Shown here piece by piece: positions 26,076-35,339 of a stretch of 64,000 nt of DNA. The stretch comes from Roseomonas genomospecies 6. Lineage in GTDB: Bacteria; Pseudomonadota; Alphaproteobacteria; Azospirillales; Azospirillaceae. The first letter of the stretch is position 1, and each line of letters opens with the position of its first letter. The notes beneath the pieces were generated by a model. It saw nothing but the letters and a program-made list of their open reading frames with translations. It was not told where the DNA came from and made no database searches. The stretch covers positions 1-64,000 of the forward strand of contig NZ_QOKW01000013.1 in the NCBI RefSeq assembly GCF_008365375.1, given 5' to 3'. Both the position numbers and the translations under genes were made by a program.

Positions 26076-26634
26076 ACATCCCCTGCGGTGCCGCGAGACG
26101 GATGCCCATGCGGCGGGCTTCCAGCATGAAGGCGCGGGTCATCTGCACGAGGTCCGTGCGCCAGTAGAGCTGCTCCAGCGGGTTGTCCAGGAAGTCCTCC
26201 GGCAGCATGGCGTAGCAATAGGTCTCCACCGTGCGCCGGTCGGGCTGCCAGGGGTCGGCGCCGTCGCGCCAGCCGATGGTCCATCCGGCGTGGCCGGCGC
26301 CGATGGCCCAGCGTTCGAAATGGGGGGAAATGGTGGAACTGGCGACCGGATCGGCCACCGGCACCTGATAGATCGCCACGAAGCGGCGGACGTTCAGTTG
26401 CAGCCGCATCACCAGCGATTCGTCGAAGGCGTCCACGCGGTAGAGGCAGTCGGACGCCCCCTCCACATGGCTGAAGCGCACCGCGGCCCGCCTTGCGGCC
26501 TCCAGCGTCAGGCCGGACGGGCCGTCGGCGAGCGGCGGGGATTCGTAATCCACGGCGCGCAGGGCCTCCACCATGTCGCCGGTCAGGAAAAGGCGGATGC
26601 GCTGCTGCGCCTCGTCGATGGTCAGGCGGGTCAT
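26074..26634 (-). CDS. hypothetical protein
   Basis: 186 residues, soluble. It begins MTRLTIDEAQQRIRLFL and has no membrane segment. Conserved-looking stretches are VRFSHVEGASDCLYRVDAF and YWRTDLVQMTRAFMLEARRM. Not recognised. The start at 26634 removes a Cys-rich arginine extension that would overlap the TIGR02588 gene. It lies downstream of the TIGR02587/02588 pair on the same strand and may be the third gene of that operon. Confidence 0.6.
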   Translation of the reverse strand: MTRLTIDEAQQRIRLFLTGDMVEALRAVDYESPPLADGPSGLTLEAARRAAVRFSHVEGASDCLYRVDAFDESLVMRLQLNVRRFVAIYQVPVADPVASSTISPHFERWAIGAGHAGWTIGWRDGADPWQPDRRTVETYCYAMLPEDFLDNPLEQLYWRTDLVQMTRAFMLEARRMGIRLAAPQGM

Positions 26635-26692
26635 CGCGTGGTCGGTGTCCTCTGTTCCCGATGTCAGGACAACAGCCCGGGAACCGCTTTGT

Positions 26693-27118
26693 TCAGGGCT
26701 CGATGTAGCCGAGCACGCGCAGGCGCAGTTCATGCGCCCGCGGATCGCGGTCGAAGAACAGGCCGCCCTTCTGGTGCGAACCGGCGGGCACATAGTCGAA
26801 CTCCGCCACCGAGGTTTCCAGCGTCTCCGCCCCGGCCATCAGCGCCCCCTCCACCTGCACCTTCGCTCCGGTCGTCCCGCCGTCGTTGCCGACGCGGATG
26901 TGGGCGAGCCAGCGCGGGCCGGCGGGAATCACCTCCTCCACCACAGCGGTGATCGCCGGGGCGCCGTCGCCGCGGGTGATCCCTTCATAACCCAGCACAC
27001 CCACCGACCCCAGGAACAGCAGCAGCCCCAATCCCGACGAGATCCAGGCCAGCCGCGACACCGACGCGCTGCCGTCCTCGTCCCTGGATGCGGTGTAATT
27101 CTCCTGGGTCTCGGCCAT
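26693..27118 (-). CDS. TIGR02588 family protein
   Basis: 141 residues. One membrane span (LAWISSGLGLLLFLGSVGVLGYEG, about residues 22-46, short N-terminal tail inside) is followed by an Ig-like periplasmic part with FFDRDPRAHELRLRVLGY. It matches the TIGR02588 proteins that always sit beside TIGR02587 membrane proteins. It starts 12 bp after its partner's stop. The pair's function is not established. Confidence 0.7.
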   Translation of the reverse strand: MAETQENYTASRDEDGSASVSRLAWISSGLGLLLFLGSVGVLGYEGITRGDGAPAITAVVEEVIPAGPRWLAHIRVGNDGGTTGAKVQVEGALMAGAETLETSVAEFDYVPAGSHQKGGLFFDRDPRAHELRLRVLGYIEP

Positions 27119-27130
27119 CGGACTCTCCCG

Positions 27131-27970
27131 TCACACGATCAGTCGGGCGGTGGCGGCGCCCAGCGCGCTGGGGAAGCCCAGCACCACCGTGGCGGTCACC
27201 AACTCCATCATCGACAGGCCGGCGGTCCGCTCGAAGGTCCACAGAAGATAAAGGCTGATCAGCAGGGCGATGCCGTAGCCGGCCACGGAAAAACGCAGAA
27301 AGACGGCCAGGAACCCGTCGTCCCCGGCGCTCTCCTGCCCGGCGAACCCGACCGTGTAGACGAAGACGTGCAGCAACCCCAGCGACAGCACCGCCAGCGC
27401 CACCGCGTGCCAGGGCGACATCTTGTAGGAGATCAGGATCATCTCCTCCGTCGGGGCGACGTTGAAGCCGACGAACAGCGCCCCCACCCCCATCAGGAAC
27501 AGCTCCCCGGGGTAGCTGGTGCGGATGCGCCGTTCCTTGTCGGCGTCGTCCTGCTGGCCGAGCTGCTTGCGCGCCAGCATGGCGCCGATGCTGGCCGGCA
27601 CGGACTGGAGCGCGATCTTGCCGACGATCTCCGGCAGCGGCTGGTCCAGACGCACGATGGCGAAGACGGTCAGCAGCGCCGCCGACATCAGGAAGCCGAC
27701 GGCGAAGGCCGACAGCGCGTCGATCAGGTCGTCCTGCCAGCAGAAGGTCTCCTCGAATCCCGCGAAATAGGACAGGCCGAACAGGACCGGCAGGGTCACC
27801 AGCATGAACAGGGCCAGCCGGAACCGGTCCATGTAGAAGCCGAGTTCCCACATCTCCATGGTCATCAGCAGGGGCAGGGCGAAGATGACCGCCCCCGCCG
27901 CCGCGCGGGCCAGCGCGCGGGCGAAATGCGTCTCGTCGTGCAGAAGGGTGCGTTGGCGGGTGATGTCCAT
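27131..27970 (-). CDS. TIGR02587 family integral membrane protein
   Basis: 279 residues with about seven hydrophobic helices (for example AAGAVIFALPLLMTMEMWEL, FMLVTLPVLFGLSYFAG, VALAVLSLGLLHVFVYTVGF). The motif FNVAPTEEMILISYKMSPWH is typical of TIGR02587. No transport or enzyme signature is seen. It is paired with TIGR02588 downstream. The start is 74 bp from the CueR-type operator that drives the divergent copper chaperone, so one regulator could touch both. Confidence 0.7.
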   Translation of the reverse strand: MDITRQRTLLHDETHFARALARAAAGAVIFALPLLMTMEMWELGFYMDRFRLALFMLVTLPVLFGLSYFAGFEETFCWQDDLIDALSAFAVGFLMSAALLTVFAIVRLDQPLPEIVGKIALQSVPASIGAMLARKQLGQQDDADKERRIRTSYPGELFLMGVGALFVGFNVAPTEEMILISYKMSPWHAVALAVLSLGLLHVFVYTVGFAGQESAGDDGFLAVFLRFSVAGYGIALLISLYLLWTFERTAGLSMMELVTATVVLGFPSALGAATARLIV

Positions 27971-28043
27971 GGCGCATGAATGCGCGAGCGGAGCGGTTGG
28001 TTCCGGCGGTACCACGGCAGTCATCCAAAGGACGATTTTCCGC

Positions 28044-28074
28044 TTGACCTTCCAATCGTTGGAAGGCGGAGGCT
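28044..28074 (+). promoter_or_regulatory. CueR-type promoter of copZ
   Basis: A -35 TTGACC (28044-28049) is followed by a perfect 8+8 bp dyad, CCTTCCAA and TTGGAAGG (28048-28066). The predicted -10, at about 28069-28074, is a poor match. The stretched spacer around a CCTTCC/GGAAGG dyad is the mark of MerR-family copper promoters. Confidence 0.8.
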
Positions 28075-28108
28075 GATGCGAGACCACCCCTTTGGACAGG
28101 AGTTCGTC

Positions 28109-28315
28109 ATGGTTGCGTTCAAGGTTCCCGGCATGACCTGCGGCGGCTGCGCCGCGTCGGTCCGCCGCGCGCTCGGTGCCGTCGCCGGGGTCGAGGATGT
28201 GCAGATCGATCTGGCGTCGAAGGACGTCCGCGTCGGCGGTGCCGCCGGGGCCGACGCCTTGCGGGCGGCTTTGGAAAAGGCCGGCTTCGAGGCCGAAGGG
28301 CTTCCGGTCGCGTAA
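28109..28315 (+). CDS. copZ: copper chaperone, HMA domain (CopZ-like)
   Basis: A 68-residue single HMA domain with VPGMTCGGCAASVRRAL (CxxC = C-G-G-C) near the N-terminus. It would carry Cu(I) to the P-type ATPase encoded next. CAGGAG lies before the ATG. It has its own CueR-type promoter, and a second one separates it from copA. Confidence 0.88.
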   Translation: MVAFKVPGMTCGGCAASVRRALGAVAGVEDVQIDLASKDVRVGGAAGADALRAALEKAGFEAEGLPVA

Positions 28316-28330
28316 CTGGAATCGGCGCCC

Positions 28331-28361
28331 TTGACCTTCCAATCATTGGAAGCCCTATCTG
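28331..28361 (+). promoter_or_regulatory. CueR-type promoter of copA
   Basis: TTGACC (28331-28336), a 19-bp spacer holding the dyad CCTTCCAA / TTGGAAG, then a good -10 TATCTG (28356-28361). The 19-bp over-long spacer is the standard MerR/CueR geometry, opened by DNA distortion when metal binds. Confidence 0.88.
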
Positions 28362-28394
28362 AGGGTGCCGTTTGAAGACGAAGAAAGGACGATC

Positions 28395-30787
<2,393 letters not shown>

Positions 30788-30791
<4 letters not shown>

Positions 30792-31216
30792 GCGCGGGCG
30801 GCATGACCATCGGGGATGCGGCGAAGGCGTCCGGCGTCAACGCCAAGCTGATCCGCTATTACGAGTCCATCGGCCTGATCCCGGAGGCCGGGCGGACGGC
30901 TTCGGGCTACCGCGTCTATTCGTCCAGCGACGTGAACGTCCTGCGCTTCGTCAAGCGGGCGCGGACGCTGGGCTTCAGCATCGAGCGCATCCAGATCCTG
31001 GTCGGTCTTTGGCAGGACCGCAGCCGCTCCAGCGCCGAGGTGAAGCGCGTGGCGCTCGACCATGTGGCGGAACTGGAGGCCAAGATCGCCGAACTGCGCG
31101 CCATGAGCGACACGCTGAAGCATCTGGCGCACGCCTGCCACGGCGACGAGCGGCCGGACTGCCCGATCCTGCGGGATTTGGAGGAGGGTGGGTGCTGCCA
31201 CGAGCCCCCTCCCTAA
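30788..31216 (+). CDS. cueR: MerR-family copper regulator
   Basis: 142 residues. An N-terminal winged helix ([40 protein letters not shown]), a dimer helix (about 80-110) and a metal loop with [13 protein letters not shown], the CueR-type pair of cysteines 8 residues apart. It should sense Cu(I)/Ag(I) and activate the two dyad promoters upstream. The last residues (EPPP) and the stop codon come from the repeat at 31204-31279, so the C-terminus has been altered. Confidence 0.9.
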
Positions 31217-31279
31217 CCCTCCCCCGCTTCGCAGGGGAGGGAAGGGGCCCATGCGAAGCATGGGAAGGGTGGGGACAAC
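31204..31279. repeat. GC-rich repeat, family B (copy 1), entering cueR
   Basis: Begins with the same 24 bases as the left arm at 34206-34229 (start GCCCCCTCCCTAACCC). The cueR stop codon (31214-31216) is inside it. The following AGGGGAGGGAAGG and GGGCCCATGC stretch folds back on it imperfectly. It sits between convergent cueR and hpnA and probably terminates both. Confidence 0.7.
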
Positions 31280-31291
31280 CGCAACCGACAC

Positions 31292-32257
31292 CTACCCCAA
31301 CGCTGCCCGCAAACTCGCCTCCAGCGGCCTGACCGTGTAGCCCAGCTCCCGCATCGCCTTGCCGCTGTCGAAGCCGCCACCCCCCAACGCCAGCCGGACG
31401 CCGGTGACCGACGCGGTGGGCGGGCGGCGGGTCACATGGTCGGACAGCCATTCCTCCACCCGCGCCGCAGCCAACGCCAGGGCGGGTGGCACGGGATGGC
31501 GGCGGATCGGCGGGCGTCCGCACAGCCGGTCGATCCGCTGCGTCAGATCGCCCAGCCCGATGTCCGTGCCCCCCAGGATGTAGCGCTCCCCGATCCGCCC
31601 CCGCTCGGCGGCCAGGATCATCCCCTGGGCCACGTCGCGCACATCCACGAGGTTCAGCACGCAATCGAGGATCAGCCGCGGTCCGCCGCGCTGGAACAGG
31701 CGGAGCATGGCGTTCGGCGGTGTGGGCAGCCGGTCGCCGGGGCCGATGGGAGCGGTGGGGTTCACCACCACCACCGGCAAGCCCTGCGCGGCGGCGGCCA
31801 GCGCGTCCTTCTCCGCCAGATACTTGGACCGGCAATAGGGGCCGGCCAACTCCTCCAGCCCTGGATCGGCGCGCTCGTCGAGCCGTCGGGGCGGCGGGTG
31901 GCCGATCATCACGGCTTCCGTCGAGCAATGGACGACGCGCCGCAACCCCGGCGCCCGCGCCGCCGCGTCCAGCAGCACCCGCGTGCCCTGCCGGTTCACC
32001 CGGTCGAAGACGGTCGGGTCGCGGTCCCACAGGGTGGCCACGGCGGCGAGGTGATAGACCCGTTCCACCCCCTCCAGCGCCCCGGCCACCGCCGCTTCGT
32101 CGAGGATCGACCCGCGCCGGAACTCCACGCCCGGCGGAAGCGTGCCGGGCGGGTCCTGCCGGTCGAAGATGCGCACCCGCTCGCCCCGCGCCGCCAGCGC
32201 CGCCACCAGATGCCCGCCGATGAAGCCGCTGCCCCCGGTGACGAGGGCGATCCCCAT
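31292..32257 (-). CDS. hpnA: hopanoid-associated NAD-dependent sugar epimerase
   Basis: 321 residues with a Rossmann start ALVTGGSGFIGGHLVAAL, a middle stretch VERVYHLAAVATLWDRD, and the extended-SDR pair YCRSKYLAEK (Tyr-x3-Lys). It belongs to the HpnA class tied to hopanoid loci. It probably acts on the sugar moiety of hopanoid head groups. It follows hpnM by 5 bp on the same strand. Confidence 0.82.
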   Translation of the reverse strand: MGIALVTGGSGFIGGHLVAALAARGERVRIFDRQDPPGTLPPGVEFRRGSILDEAAVAGALEGVERVYHLAAVATLWDRDPTVFDRVNRQGTRVLLDAAARAPGLRRVVHCSTEAVMIGHPPPRRLDERADPGLEELAGPYCRSKYLAEKDALAAAAQGLPVVVVNPTAPIGPGDRLPTPPNAMLRLFQRGGPRLILDCVLNLVDVRDVAQGMILAAERGRIGERYILGGTDIGLGDLTQRIDRLCGRPPIRRHPVPPALALAAARVEEWLSDHVTRRPPTASVTGVRLALGGGGFDSGKAMRELGYTVRPLEASLRAALG

Positions 32258-32262
32258 GCCTT

Positions 32263-32913
32263 TCACGCCCCGCCCAGGATGCGGTCGGCGTTGCTGTTCA
32301 GGTCGCGCGTCAGGGCGGTCAGCCCGCCGCCGCGCAGCGTGTTCTGGAACTCCGACCGCTGGGTGGCGAGCTGGCTGACCGTGCCCTTCGCCAGCACGTC
32401 CAGAATGCGCCAGCGGTCCCCCTCCTGACGCAGCAGGTAGCTGAGCCGCACCGGGGCCTTGCCGGCGCGTTGCAGGTCGGTGTCGACCAGCAGCATCCCG
32501 CGCGGGGCGGGCCGTTCGCCGACGATCTCGATCCGCTGGCCGTTGTAGCTGTCGAAGCGGTCCACATACTGCGCGGCGCTGCGCCGGGCGAAGGCGTCCA
32601 GCGCTTGCCGCTTCTCCGGTTCCGACGCCCGGTCGAAATGGGGGGCCGCGGCGACGCGGAGCGCCGCTTCCAGATCGAAGGTGTCCAGCATCACCGGCAG
32701 GAAGCGTTGCAGCCGCGCCTGGGCCGGTTCGTGCCCCGCCGCACTCCGCATCAGGGACAGGATCGCGTCGTTCAGCCGGGCCACCGTGGCGCGCGCGCCC
32801 GGCGTGTTGCCGGCTTCCTGCGCCACGGCGGGGACCGGCAGCAGGCCCGCCATGAGCACGGCCAGCGCGAGCGCGGCGCGCATCCAGCTTCGGCGAGAGG
32901 AGGAACCAGTCAT
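32263..32913 (-). CDS. hpnM: hopanoid-associated MlaC/Ttg2D-like protein
   Basis: 216 residues with a Sec signal peptide (AALALAVLMAGLLPVPAVAQ). A MlaC-type domain follows (RFLPVMLDTFDLEAALRVAA, LVDTDLQRAGKAPVRLSYLL), so it is likely a periplasmic lipid shuttle paired with the HpnN exporter. First gene of a leftward two-gene operon with hpnA. The 156 bp upstream toward the sulfotransferase holds a tandem 13-bp repeat. Confidence 0.85.
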   Translation of the reverse strand: MTGSSSRRSWMRAALALAVLMAGLLPVPAVAQEAGNTPGARATVARLNDAILSLMRSAAGHEPAQARLQRFLPVMLDTFDLEAALRVAAAPHFDRASEPEKRQALDAFARRSAAQYVDRFDSYNGQRIEIVGERPAPRGMLLVDTDLQRAGKAPVRLSYLLRQEGDRWRILDVLAKGTVSQLATQRSEFQNTLRGGGLTALTRDLNSNADRILGGA

Positions 32914-32950
32914 CGCGGTGCGTCCTGTCCTGTTCCGGCAAGCGGCTTAG

Positions 32951-32976
32951 AAAATCTGCCTGTAAAATCTGCCCGT
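32951..32976. repeat. 13-bp direct repeat in the hpnM / sulfotransferase divergent promoter region
   Basis: AAAATCTGCCTGT (32951-32963) is followed directly by AAAATCTGCCCGT. Flanking GCAAGCGG copies lie on both sides (32938-32945 and 32982-32989). Possible regulator-binding array. Confidence 0.5.
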
Positions 32977-33069
32977 TCGGGGCAAGCGGATTCAACCGTC
33001 CGTGTGGGATGTAACAGCGCCCGGCCCGGTCTATCCTCCTGCGCGGCGGCGTCGAAGGGAGGTGTCCGG

Positions 33070-34197
33070 ATGGGTGGACAGGCGAAGGGGCAACGCGGAT
33101 GGGCGCCGGTTCCGGACCATCCGCTCTACGGCTGCGACGCCGTGACCCTGCTGACCGTTCTGGCGCGCAACGGCGGGCCGCGGGGGCGCGGCTGGCCCAC
33201 GGCGCTGGTGGCGCTGGCCTCGGCCATCGGGCGGGCGCCCTTCTCGCTGGCGGAGGCCGGGTGGGTTGCGGCGCGGCGACGCAAGCGCGCCGGCCTGCCG
33301 CCGCCGCTCTTCATCCTGGGCCATTGGCGCAGCGGCACCACCCATCTCTACAACGTGCTGAGCCGCGACCCGCAATTCGGCATCATCGACCCCTTCGCGG
33401 TCGGGCTTCCCTGGGACATGCTGGGGCTGGGCTCCGTCCTGCGGCCCCTGCTGGCCCGCGCCCTGCCGGAGCGGCGCTACATCGACAATGTGCCGGTGAA
33501 GGCCGACAGCCCGCAGGAGGACGAGATCGCGCTGGCGAACATGTCGCCGATCTCCTTCTATCATGGGCTCTATTTCCCGGAGCGGTTCGACGAGAACCTG
33601 CGGCGCGGCCTCTACTTCGACGGCTGCACGGAGGCCGAGCGGGAGGGCTGGAAGCGGCGGTTCCTCTATTTTCTGGAAAAGGTGTCCATCGCCCAGGGCG
33701 GACGCTGCATCCTTCTGAAGAATCCGGTCTACAGCGCGCGGGTCGCCATGATGCGGGAGATCTGGCCCGACGCGCGCTTCATCCACATCCACCGCGACCC
33801 GCGGGCGGTGTTCGTGTCCACGGTGGGGTTCTACCGGACGCTGCTGGCCCGTCTGGCGCTCCAGCCCCACGAGCACATCGACGTGGAGCGGGTGGTGCTG
33901 GACCATTACCCGCGCATCATGCAGGCGCTGATCGACGACACGGCGGACCTGCCGCCGCACCGCTTCGCCGAAGTGCCCTTCGAACGGTTCGAGCAGGCGC
34001 CTCTGGAGGAGGTGGAGCGGCTCTACCATACGCTGGGCCTGCCGGGGTACGAGGCCGCGCGCCCGAAGTTCGAGGCGTATCTGGGGGCGGTGAGCGATTA
34101 CGCGAAGAACCGCCATCGTTTGTCGGAGGAGGGGCGGGAGCGGGTGGACCGCGAATGGGCGCCCTTCGTCGCGCGCTGGGGGGCCGGTGTGGCGTGA
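33070..34197 (+). CDS. sulfotransferase family protein in the hopanoid locus
   Basis: 375 residues. The 5'-phosphosulfate loop is FILGHWRSGTTHLYNVLS, and the 3'-phosphate region is FIHIHRDPRAVFVSTVGFYR, as in PAPS-dependent sulfotransferases. A middle stretch, DSPQEDEIALANMSPISFYH, is common in bacterial lipid- or carbohydrate-type members. GGGAGG lies before the ATG. It diverges from hpnM and is followed by the propeller gene with overlapping stop/start. It could sulfate a hopanoid or a coexported lipid; that target is inference. Confidence 0.82.
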   Translation: MGGQAKGQRGWAPVPDHPLYGCDAVTLLTVLARNGGPRGRGWPTALVALASAIGRAPFSLAEAGWVAARRRKRAGLPPPLFILGHWRSGTTHLYNVLSRDPQFGIIDPFAVGLPWDMLGLGSVLRPLLARALPERRYIDNVPVKADSPQEDEIALANMSPISFYHGLYFPERFDENLRRGLYFDGCTEAEREGWKRRFLYFLEKVSIAQGGRCILLKNPVYSARVAMMREIWPDARFIHIHRDPRAVFVSTVGFYRTLLARLALQPHEHIDVERVVLDHYPRIMQALIDDTADLPPHRFAEVPFERFEQAPLEEVERLYHTLGLPGYEAARPKFEAYLGAVSDYAKNRHRLSEEGRERVDREWAPFVARWGAGVA

Positions 34198-35339
34198 GGG
34201 CCTTTGCCCCCTCCCTAACCCTCCCCCGCCTGCGGCGAGGGAGGGGATTTTTCGCGGAGCGGCGGCAGTCCCCTCTCCCGCGAAAGCGGGGGAGGGTTAG
34301 GGAGGGGGCAACCGCCTTTCTCCTCCTCACCCTCCTCACCCACCCCGCCCAATCCACCTGCCGCACCGTCTCCGTCACCGCCGCCGGCGCCCCCGTCACC
34401 GGCATCGAAGACATGGCGCTGGACGCCGAACGCGGCCGGGCGGTGCTGTCCGCCTACGACCGCCGGGCCGGAACCACGGGCGGGCTGTATCTGCTGGACC
34501 TGGACTCCCTCGTGGACTCCCTCGACGCCCCGACGGTCGCGGCCATCCCGCTCGTCACCGGCCTGCGCCCGGCGGGCATCGACCTGCGGGTGGAGCCGGA
34601 CGGGTCGCGGTCCCTGCTCGCCATCAGCCGCCATGAGGACGGGTCGGCCACCGTGGAGCGCTACCGCCTGGATGGCACCGCCCTGACGCACCAAGGCACC
34701 ACCGCCAGCCCCTTGCTCTGCCGGGCCAATGATGTGGCGTTCCTGGACGGAAACCGTTTCCTCTTCACCAGCAGCCACGGCGGTTGCGGCTGGGGTGCCG
34801 TGATCGGTGACAACGTCTTCGGCGGGCGGAACGGCTTCGTCGGGCTGGTGGAGGAGAACGGCGCGCGCGTGCTGATCGGCGGGATCGGCTTCGCCAACGG
34901 CCTGCTGCCCGACCCGGCGCAGGACCGGCTGACCGTTGCCGCCACGCGGGAGGAGGCGCTGCTCGTCCACCGCCTGTCCGACCCGCAGGCGCCGCCGCGG
35001 CGAATCCCCGTACCCGGCGGACCGGACAACCTGACGATGGCGCCGGACGGGCGCCTGCTGATGGCGCTGCATCCCGCGCCCTTCCGGCTGGCGCTGCACC
35101 GTTACGGCTGGCCCGGCGGGGCGGTGGCACCCAGCCGCGTCGCGGCGCTCGGCCCCGGCGGCATCGAGATCCTGGTGGACGAGGACGGACGGCGCTTTCC
35201 CGCCGCGACGGTCGCCCTGTCCTGGGACGGGCGGCTGGTCGCCGGATCGGTCACCGCGCCGGGACTGCTGGTCTGCGGCGAAGCCTCAGCCGGTGCCACA
35301 GGATCATCAGTGCGGGCAGAACCACCAGCGACGAGATGA
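34194..35339 (+). CDS. paraoxonase-like (PON/SMP-30) beta-propeller
   Basis: 381 residues from a GTG whose bases overlap the sulfotransferase TGA. A signal-like segment, FLLLTLLTHPAQS, precedes the mature part. The likely calcium ligands of paraoxonase are all present in order: GIEDMALD (Glu-Asp), RANDVAFLDGNRF (Asn-Asp), GFANGLLPDPAQD (Asn) and PDNLTMAPDG (Asp-Asn). A secreted lactonase or arylesterase is likely. A family B palindrome lies between the GTG and the signal peptide and is read through in frame, so the true start is uncertain. Its 3' end overlaps hpnN by 89 bp on the other strand. Confidence 0.78.
   Translation: MRAFAPSLTLPRLRRGRGFFAERRQSPLPRKRGRVREGATAFLLLTLLTHPAQSTCRTVSVTAAGAPVTGIEDMALDAERGRAVLSAYDRRAGTTGGLYLLDLDSLVDSLDAPTVAAIPLVTGLRPAGIDLRVEPDGSRSLLAISRHEDGSATVERYRLDGTALTHQGTTASPLLCRANDVAFLDGNRFLFTSSHGGCGWGAVIGDNVFGGRNGFVGLVEENGARVLIGGIGFANGLLPDPAQDRLTVAATREEALLVHRLSDPQAPPRRIPVPGGPDNLTMAPDGRLLMALHPAPFRLALHRYGWPGGAVAPSRVAALGPGGIEILVDEDGRRFPAATVALSWDGRLVAGSVTAPGLLVCGEASAGATGSSVRAEPPATR
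34206..34309. repeat. GC-rich palindromic repeat, family B (copy 2), within coding sequence
   Basis: Perfect 24-bp inverted arms, 34206-34229 and 34286-34309 (start GCCCCCTCCC, end GGGAGGGGGC). The centre holds further short pairs. It sits in the 5' part of the propeller gene and translates to a basic insert without a stop. Confidence 0.85.
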
